Origin: an uncultured Porphyromonadaceae bacterium
GTDB lineage: Bacteria; Bacteroidota; Bacteroidia; Bacteroidales; Muribaculaceae
Direction of reading: 5' to 3'
Assembly: GCA_947073495.1 (NCBI GenBank)
Contig: CAMTMX010000023.1
Coordinates: 1 to 40,263 of the forward strand
DNA: 40,263 nucleotides
Under the pieces are notes generated by a model that was not told the DNA's origin, made no database searches, and worked only from the letters and a program-made list of their open reading frames with translations. Positions 34,884 through 40,263 of this stretch are shown in pieces. Both the position numbers and the translations under genes were made by a program. Position 1 is the stretch's first letter. Each line of letters begins with the position of its first letter.

Positions 34884-36424
34884 TTGGGTGTCAAGGTGAC
34901 AAGCGGCACAAGCATCTCCTGCAAGGATATTCCCCCATGCTGGAACGTGCCTGTATAATATTGAACGTAATAATTGTAATTATTGGGATAAGAGAAAAAA
35001 TCTTCATTGACAGCAAAAATATAAGTGCTTGAAAGGTTGGGAGAGGGCAGACCGAATTTTTTGGGGTCGTGCATCTCATAGACCTGTTTTCGATTATAGT
35101 TAAGATTCTTCCCAACCTTATAACGAAGATTTGTATTCGTATTCCTGTCTCCCACCACTTTTATTGGATTATCCACACGTATTGTTCCATGATCCGTAGT
35201 CACGATCACCTTGTAGCCGAACTCTGCAAGGCTACGGAAAATTTCGAGAGTAGAGGAATGACGGAACCAGGATTCCGTCAGCGAGCGATATGCCGCGTCT
35301 GAATTGGCAAGTTCGCGGATCATTTTCGATTCCGTCCTTGCATGCGACAACATATCAATGAAATTCAGCACAATAACATTAAGCGGGATATCCTTGATCT
35401 GATTAATTTTATGGAGGAATCTCTCCCCTGCAGAGGAATCATTTAATTTGGTATATGAGAATTGTTCCTTGCGGCGGAAACGATCCAGCTGTGTCTGGAT
35501 CAATTCACTCTCATGAATATTAAGACCTTCATCCTCATCTTCTTCCACCCAAAGATCAGGAAACATAGTTGCAATCTGCAATGGCATCAATCCTGCAAAA
35601 ATAGCATTCCTCGCATATTGGGTTGAAGTTGGAAGAATGGTAGTATAAAGTTCTTCTTTGATGTTAAACCACTCCGACACGAGAGGCTGAACCACTTTCC
35701 ATTGATCAAGCCTGAAATTATCAATCAGAAAGACACATACCTTTTCCCCCTGGTCAAGCAACGGGAACACCCTCTTTTTTAATATTTCATGACTCATCAG
35801 CGGATGATTGTCGGTACGGATCCATCCTTCGTATTCCCGTTTCACAAATTTGCAGAAATTGCTGTTGGCATCTTTTTTCTGCATCAACAACAGTTCCGCC
35901 ATCGACGCGTCGGTATCGGCAAGTTTCAGTTCCCAATATACCAGTTGACGATACACCTCCATCCAATCTTCCACAGACTGTGCATTATTGATCTGTGAGG
36001 CTATTTTTTGAAATTCCTGTTGATACTCAGACGTTGTACGGGCTGCCACAAGTTCCCCGCCATGAAGATTCTTTTTAATTGACAGAAGAATCTGATTGGG
36101 GTTGACAGGTTTGATCAGATAATCGGCAATCTGATTCCCGATTGCCTGATTCATAAGATTTTCCTCTTCTGATTTCGTGATCATTATTACCGGCACTTCC
36201 GGATGGTTCTGGTTCAATAGGGAAAGGGTCTCCAGACCGGAGAGCCCTGGCATATTCTCATCAAGCAATATCAAGTCAAACCGGTCGTTGTCGAGCGCGT
36301 CAAGAGCGTCCCTGCCATTGGAAACAGTAACCACGTCATAGCCCTTGGCTTTTAAAAACAAAATGTGTGGCTTCAGAAGGTCGATCTCATCGTCAGCCCA
36401 AAGAATCTTATCCATCGGCGGCAT
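34880..36424 (-). CDS. porX: T9SS response regulator PorX (receiver plus PglZ domain)
   Basis: A 514-residue cytoplasmic protein. Residues 1-125 are a CheY-like receiver with the acidic pair near 11-12 (WADDEID), phosphoacceptor Asp55 (LILLDENMPG), the Thr/Ser switch (MITKSEEE) and the Lys in LIKPVNP. A helical linker leads to a PglZ/alkaline-phosphatase-type domain with VFLIDNFRLDQW, PTSTQYARNAIFAG (candidate nucleophile Thr), IVTTDHGTIRV and FQHGGISLQEMLVP, the metal ligands. This architecture is that of PorX, which controls T9SS with the PorY kinase and is a zinc-dependent phosphodiesterase. The ATG overlaps the porW stop by 1 nt. The kinase PorY is not in the window. Met4 is an alternative start. 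Confidence 0.93.
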   Translation of the reverse strand: MPPMDKILWADDEIDLLKPHILFLKAKGYDVVTVSNGRDALDALDNDRFDLILLDENMPGLSGLETLSLLNQNHPEVPVIMITKSEEENLMNQAIGNQIADYLIKPVNPNQILLSIKKNLHGGELVAARTTSEYQQEFQKIASQINNAQSVEDWMEVYRQLVYWELKLADTDASMAELLLMQKKDANSNFCKFVKREYEGWIRTDNHPLMSHEILKKRVFPLLDQGEKVCVFLIDNFRLDQWKVVQPLVSEWFNIKEELYTTILPTSTQYARNAIFAGLMPLQIATMFPDLWVEEDEDEGLNIHESELIQTQLDRFRRKEQFSYTKLNDSSAGERFLHKINQIKDIPLNVIVLNFIDMLSHARTESKMIRELANSDAAYRSLTESWFRHSSTLEIFRSLAEFGYKVIVTTDHGTIRVDNPIKVVGDRNTNTNLRYKVGKNLNYNRKQVYEMHDPKKFGLPSPNLSSTYIFAVNEDFFSYPNNYNYYVQYYTGTFQHGGISLQEMLVPLVTLTPK

Positions 36425-39219
36425 TAATTTTCATTTTCATAACCTTCCAATTCCTGCTCAACCTCATCCGTGGCGGCGTTCTCCTGAAACCGGAAGTATT
36501 CTTCAAATGAACGCCCCTTACGAAGCAGAAGTTCAAAGTTAGATTTAGAGATCATTATCGGTACGACCTCCTTGGGTAGCCCCGGATCTGATTTTTCCAT
36601 TACCGTACGGTAATGTTCAAGTTCCATCAGATTTGCAAAACCCTTGACCACCAACAACCCCATATTGGAAAACCTCATGGGTTCAAGATCAAAATCTTTC
36701 ACCACGAACGACGAGAAATTGAAACGTGCCACATCATAAAGCACAAGATTAGGATTAACAGAATCAAGAGGGAAGGCAAACACAAGATAATGTGGGGAAT
36801 CCGGTTCTCTTTCAAATTCATCTGGAATACTTTCTTCCCACTCTTCCTCCTCATTGTCTGACAGACGTGTTTCCCAAAGCATTCCACGAGAGTTCGTCAT
36901 CCCTGAATGAGGTGTCCTTCCGGCTTTCAAATGCTTAAGAATACCTGATGCCATATCAGTCATATCCGTGTCCGGCCACTTTTGCAATAATTCCGTAAGG
37001 CGGTCCTTAAACACTCCATACTCCCCTTCTGTCAGATAGGACAAGGCATCTATAAATACGAATTTGGGCAATATGGGAGACAATGGGTAATCCTTTTCCA
37101 TCTCTTTTGTTAGCCGGTGAACTTCTACATTTTCATCTGAGAGATATGCGGTATATGCCTTCTCATAGATTTGTTCCTGCAATTCATGCATTCTCCTAAG
37201 ATTTTCGAAATAATCCGGATCTGCCATGGCTTGACCATAGGGGCTTTCAGGGAAATCTGAAAGAATCTTGTTACGCCAGACCTCCGCCAGACCTTTGTTT
37301 TTGTCCCTTACAGCCATTAGATACATATTATAGTATACATCAAGACGATAGATATTGTCGGGATACCGTCTTTCGAGTTCATCAAATTTTTTGCGAGCCG
37401 CCGGATAATCATCCAGTTTATCTTTCAATATCAGCCCCATGTTGTATAGTCCCTCCTGAATAATATCGTTGGCAGTCTGTAATTCAGATGGTGTCGACGG
37501 GATCTGTCTTAAGTAATATTCGATACTATGCGGATCATTCTCCGGCTTTATGGATTCATCGTTCCTTTCCCGGGTAAATCCGTCCGTATCAAGATGAGAT
37601 TCATCTGAATCGTCCGCATCATTTTTTTCCTCATCCCATGAGAAACTTGTTTTGTTGCGTCGGCGCCAGTCATCTTCAAGCTTACGCGCACCCCAACGGC
37701 GCTGAAATTCAGCCTTACCCGCATTTTTAGTCAACGAATTGTAAAAATACCAGGACTTGTCTGTGTTCAAAGAAAACGATGGCACGGTCTGGGCATTATT
37801 TGGGATCATAGACTGAGCTTCTTCCTGTGTGGCGATAAATTCTTCCTTTCGCGCTGTCTCTTCCGCCTCTTTCTCTTTTTGCACAAGATTATCCACAAGC
37901 ACCTGGCAGGCAGCTTTGCGATCGGCAAGCGTCATCGCAGCGAGTTTCAGAAGAGAATCCTGAAGCTGCACATTGCCTGCATAGACAGCAAGTTCATCAA
38001 GCACATCGCTACGAAGCGACATTTTTTTGTAACCGGGATAATTATCAGGAAGAAAAGGCAACGCTTCCGCGTAACAAGGTTGTGCTTTCACATATTCCCC
38101 CTCATCAAAATATATACCTCCGAGGGCAATCCGGGCAAGCGCCTTGTCTATGTTGTCTCGGGTGGATTTTTCGATTGCAAGTATATAGTTTTTCTTGGCT
38201 TCCGTGGTGTCTTGCCTGAAAAGATATAAATTCCCTACGGCATAATAGATCTGATCAAGGAAGTCCTTGTTCCGCTCATATTTTGTCAGTGCGAGCAAGG
38301 AGTTGACTTCTCCTTTTATATCTGAGCCGGAATACACCTCGCTCTGCTTGATACGGGCATTGAATTTTGTACGATATGGGGTTGCAACCCCACTTCCCGC
38401 CTTTTTAAATGCCTCATATGCCGGTTGTTTTTGACCAAGGAGGGCATATATCTGACCGAGAAGAAACCAAAGCCGTTTTTTCTGTTGTCCGGAAGCAGAT
38501 TGTGCCGCGTCACGCAAATAGCCGGCAGCTGAATCGTATTCCCCTGTGTGTATCAGATAATCCGCTTGCACAAGGTTGTAAAGATGAAGCAGTTGATCAT
38601 CTGTCAAATCTTTTTTCTTAATCAATCGGAGTATATTCTCTGCTTCGTAATCCCAATCGAGCGCACAATAGCAACGTGCCTGCCATAATTTTGCTTCTGT
38701 CACCACTTTGGGCAACCAGTAGAAATGTCGCGAAGTGTAAAGGAATGTCGTCGCCGCCTCTAAGAAACTGCCATCGAAATATTGAGCCTTTCCCAACATG
38801 AGCCATGCATTGTGCAAAAAAGGATTAAATTCATCACGGGCACGGAATTCTTTTTCCTTAGGGGAAGCACTGCGCTTTTGCGGTTTTTTAGTGATTGAAT
38901 GAAGCTGTATGGCCTTTTGCATTTTTTCAATGGTGCGCTTGAAATCGCCTGTAGGTTGAGGGTATTTGTCATCGGCGCGAGCTTCGGCGGGATGAATCAA
39001 CAGGAGACGCGTATAATCGTCTTCATACTTGTCTTCCATCTCTTTCAATGTTTCCTTATAATGTTCCGAGCCATTGAAATAGACATTATATCGTGTGGTA
39101 AATGCCTGCCAGTTGCGTGAGACTGCAGTATTTTTTTTAGTTCCGCAAGATGACAACGAAAAACACAATAAAATTGCTACCGCCATCTTAAGGGAAAGAT
39201 GACGGTAGGCAGAGTTCAT
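36424..39219 (-). CDS. porW: T9SS lipoprotein PorW/SprE
   Basis: A 931-residue lipoprotein of the type IX secretion and gliding system. From the ATG at 39219 there is a signal peptide with a lipobox LSSC and Cys25, then the family motif WQAFTTRYNVYFNGSEHYKE (two adjoining motifs), followed by TPR-like helical repeats (AWLMLGKAQYFDGSFLEAA, RLWFLLGQIYALLGQK, YYAVGNLYLFRQD) and a Glu/Asp-rich middle region. The C-terminal part (about 770-900) is a domain with HYLVFAFPLDSVNPNLV. In known species PorW/SprE bridges the PorK-PorN ring and the translocon. A longer frame to 39309 starts inside the promoter and is rejected. It is the first gene of a porW-porX-sel1-like operon. Confidence 0.88.
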   Translation of the reverse strand: MNSAYRHLSLKMAVAILLCFSLSSCGTKKNTAVSRNWQAFTTRYNVYFNGSEHYKETLKEMEDKYEDDYTRLLLIHPAEARADDKYPQPTGDFKRTIEKMQKAIQLHSITKKPQKRSASPKEKEFRARDEFNPFLHNAWLMLGKAQYFDGSFLEAATTFLYTSRHFYWLPKVVTEAKLWQARCYCALDWDYEAENILRLIKKKDLTDDQLLHLYNLVQADYLIHTGEYDSAAGYLRDAAQSASGQQKKRLWFLLGQIYALLGQKQPAYEAFKKAGSGVATPYRTKFNARIKQSEVYSGSDIKGEVNSLLALTKYERNKDFLDQIYYAVGNLYLFRQDTTEAKKNYILAIEKSTRDNIDKALARIALGGIYFDEGEYVKAQPCYAEALPFLPDNYPGYKKMSLRSDVLDELAVYAGNVQLQDSLLKLAAMTLADRKAACQVLVDNLVQKEKEAEETARKEEFIATQEEAQSMIPNNAQTVPSFSLNTDKSWYFYNSLTKNAGKAEFQRRWGARKLEDDWRRRNKTSFSWDEEKNDADDSDESHLDTDGFTRERNDESIKPENDPHSIEYYLRQIPSTPSELQTANDIIQEGLYNMGLILKDKLDDYPAARKKFDELERRYPDNIYRLDVYYNMYLMAVRDKNKGLAEVWRNKILSDFPESPYGQAMADPDYFENLRRMHELQEQIYEKAYTAYLSDENVEVHRLTKEMEKDYPLSPILPKFVFIDALSYLTEGEYGVFKDRLTELLQKWPDTDMTDMASGILKHLKAGRTPHSGMTNSRGMLWETRLSDNEEEEWEESIPDEFEREPDSPHYLVFAFPLDSVNPNLVLYDVARFNFSSFVVKDFDLEPMRFSNMGLLVVKGFANLMELEHYRTVMEKSDPGLPKEVVPIMISKSNFELLLRKGRSFEEYFRFQENAATDEVEQELEGYENEN

Positions 39220-39277
39220 CCCTATCCAATTGCTTATTTCCACTATGCAAATAACGTTCGAGGGCTGAAGCTTATTG

Positions 39278-39309
39278 CAAAGTGACGAAAGGACACGGAT
39301 TCTGATCAA
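39278..39309 (-). promoter_or_regulatory. Likely promoter of the porW-porX-sel1 operon
   Basis: On the minus strand TTG (39307-39309), a 21-nt spacer and TCACTTTG (39278-39285) match the consensus at all but one -7 position (C for A). The start would be about 50 nt before the porW ATG. Confidence 0.55.
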
Positions 39310-39360
39310 GACGCCTCTCCGGACAAATCCGATGCTCCGACCGCAGTTCGGAAATATGCA

Positions 39361-39834
39361 CTAATCGATCTTATCCGCGAGATCCGACAATTTATCTGCG
39401 CCTGCATGGAGCAGGTCAGCTGTCTTGTCTTTAAGTTTATCAAACACCCCGGATGCCTTATCTTTCAGCGTCTGACCCGCCTCGGCTGCCTGATCTTTCA
39501 ATGCAGCAGCCTTTTCGGCAGCCACATCTTGCAGATGGGCACCTTGCTCTTTAATTTGGGCTGCCTTGGCTGCCGCAGCATCCTTCAACTCGGATGCTTT
39601 CTCTGCAGCTGCATCTTTCACGCTTGCAATCTTCTCCGTTGCGGCATCCTGTATTTGCGCTGCCTTGGCTGCCGCGGCGTCTTTCAAGTCTGAAGCTTGG
39701 GATTTGGCATTCTCTTTAGCCTGCTCTCCTTTCTCCTGAAGGTTTTTCACCTCATCGTTGCATGCCTCCTTGGCAGCCGCCAAACTCTCTTTAGCTGCAT
39801 TTACAGCCTGATTCTGATAATTTGTGTTTTCCAT
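39361..39834 (-). CDS. Alanine-rich protein of 11-residue repeats (LEA/apolipoprotein-like)
   Basis: A 157-residue, highly charged, alanine-rich protein with no signal peptide or membrane helix. From about residue 49 it consists of 11-residue units of the form [L/I/V]-K/Q-D-A-A-x-x-K-x-x-x: LKDAAAAKAAQ, IQDAATEKIAS, VKDAAAEKASE, LKDAAAAKAAQ again, then after a seven-residue break LQDVAAEKAAA, LKDQAAEAGQT, LKDKASGVFDK. Eleven-residue periodicity gives a long amphipathic helix, as in LEA proteins and apolipoprotein-like membrane or lipid-surface binders. I do not recognise a named family. Own promoter at 39875-39903; a weak stem TCCGA/TCGGA follows the stop. Function unknown; stress protection or membrane association is inference. 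Confidence 0.85.
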   Translation of the reverse strand: MENTNYQNQAVNAAKESLAAAKEACNDEVKNLQEKGEQAKENAKSQASDLKDAAAAKAAQIQDAATEKIASVKDAAAEKASELKDAAAAKAAQIKEQGAHLQDVAAEKAAALKDQAAEAGQTLKDKASGVFDKLKDKTADLLHAGADKLSDLADKID

Positions 39835-39874
39835 AATACTGTAAGATTTAATTCTATATTTAACCTATTTTAGA

Positions 39875-39903
39875 CAAAAATATAAACGCTTTAATCTCTC
39901 CAA
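39875..39903 (-). promoter_or_regulatory. Bacteroidota-type promoter for the alanine-rich repeat protein
   Basis: On the minus strand TTG (39901-39903), an 18-nt spacer and TATTTTTG (39875-39882) match the consensus with a slightly short spacer. The start is about 35 nt before the ATG at 39834. Confidence 0.65.
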
Positions 39904-39969
39904 GGTTAAGGCTCCATTCCCCAAAAATTGTTAAGAGTTCGTTCCTTAAAATTTCGGGGTCGTAGGGAT

Positions 39970-40060
39970 CGCAGCCTTGGAGTGGATTTTGTCACTTTCT
40001 GCAAGGAGCATACCGAGGTATGCGACTGAAAGTAAGGGGTAAAATACGCCCAAGGATGCG
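39970..40060. repeat. Structured inverted-repeat element, copy 1
   Basis: CGCAGCCTTGG (39970-39980) pairs with CCAAGGATGCG (40050-40060) at ten of eleven positions; inside, ATTTT (39986-39990) and ACTTTC (39994-39999) can pair with AAAAT (40041-40045) and GAAAGT (40028-40033). At the centre GCATAC (40008-40013) pairs perfectly with GTATGC (40018-40023) around CGAG. On the minus strand the order is GGCGTATTTT, 12 nt, CAGTC, 16-nt hairpin, TCCTT. The region 39904-40263 holds no gene; it contains this copy, AT-rich sequence and copy 2. Confidence 0.8.
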
Positions 40061-40208
40061 AGAGGGAGGTAACTTCTTGTTACAGGCAGACAATGTGTAT
40101 GTTAAAATAGCGTTTATGATTTATAGCTTTGATTTTGATATATTTACACATTATACAGCTGTTTGAGAAAAAAATATAATAATTCCTTACCTCTGTCCGG
40201 CGCTTTTT

Positions 40209-40263
40209 GGCGTATTTTGCGAGATCTCATCAGTCACGATGCCCGCATCGTTCCTTCTTCGAC
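40209..40263 (+). repeat. Structured repeat element, copy 2, cut by window edge
   Basis: On the plus strand GGCGTATTTT (40209-40218), exactly 12 nt, CAGTC (40231-40235), a 16-nt perfect hairpin ACGATG-CCCG-CATCGT (40236-40251) and TCCTT (40252-40256). Order and spacing equal copy 1 read on the minus strand, but the hairpin has a different sequence that still pairs. The 3' half continues beyond the window. Confidence 0.75.

Noticed and set aside
39220..39309. Longer porW start
   Set aside because: It overlaps the promoter candidate and hides the signal peptide and lipobox that begin at 39219.
1..40263. CRISPR array, transposase, integrase or prophage genes
   Set aside because: Looked for on both strands; no regularly spaced direct repeats and no such protein motifs were seen.

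Overview
The window looks like a chromosomal segment from a member of the Bacteroidales, plausibly a Muribaculaceae-like gut bacterium (the family is inference). Evidence: promoters of the Bacteroidota type (TTTG, about 19-21 nt, then TAnnTTTG); a dcw (division and cell wall) cluster in the usual Bacteroidota order; an RNase H with an N-terminal viroplasmin domain; a MurE with the DNPR signature for meso-diaminopimelate; and the type IX secretion (T9SS) genes porX and porW. Gene density is high, almost everything is housekeeping, and I see no insertion sequence, prophage, CRISPR array or other large accessory island.

Layout. Positions 1-200 (minus strand) hold a strong promoter, a small signal recognition particle RNA and a tRNA-Thr cut by the window edge. 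Positions 287-10363 (minus strand) hold a secreted six-hairpin glycosidase, RNase R, UvrC with a long N-terminal extension, Apt, a perfect 16-bp parS-type palindrome, MnmG and YbeY. After an AT-rich divergent intergenic region, positions 10919-12472 (plus strand) hold an AAA-ATPase-like/PD-(D/E)XK nuclease-like gene with its own consensus promoter. It sits where mraZ often precedes rsmH.

Positions 12716-28162 (plus strand) are the dcw cluster: rsmH, ftsL-like, ftsI (PBP with PASTA), murE, mraY, murD, ftsW, murG, murC, ftsQ, ftsA, ftsZ. It makes the peptidoglycan precursor from UDP-MurNAc up to lipid II (murF is not here) and supplies the core of the division machine. Next on the same strand come a THUMP-domain RNA methyltransferase with a long charged tail, a multi-pass membrane protein, pdxB, an RNase HI and queG.

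Positions 33894-39219 (minus strand) form a translationally coupled porW-porX-sel1-like operon with its own promoter. Upstream of it is a gene for an alanine-rich protein built from 11-residue repeats. The right end (39970-40263) carries two diverged copies, in opposite orientation, of a structured repeat. Their internal hairpins differ in sequence but stay paired and keep the same spacing, which is the least explained signal in the window.

Limits: all calls come from reading the sequence and memory of families; no database search, folding or alignment was run.
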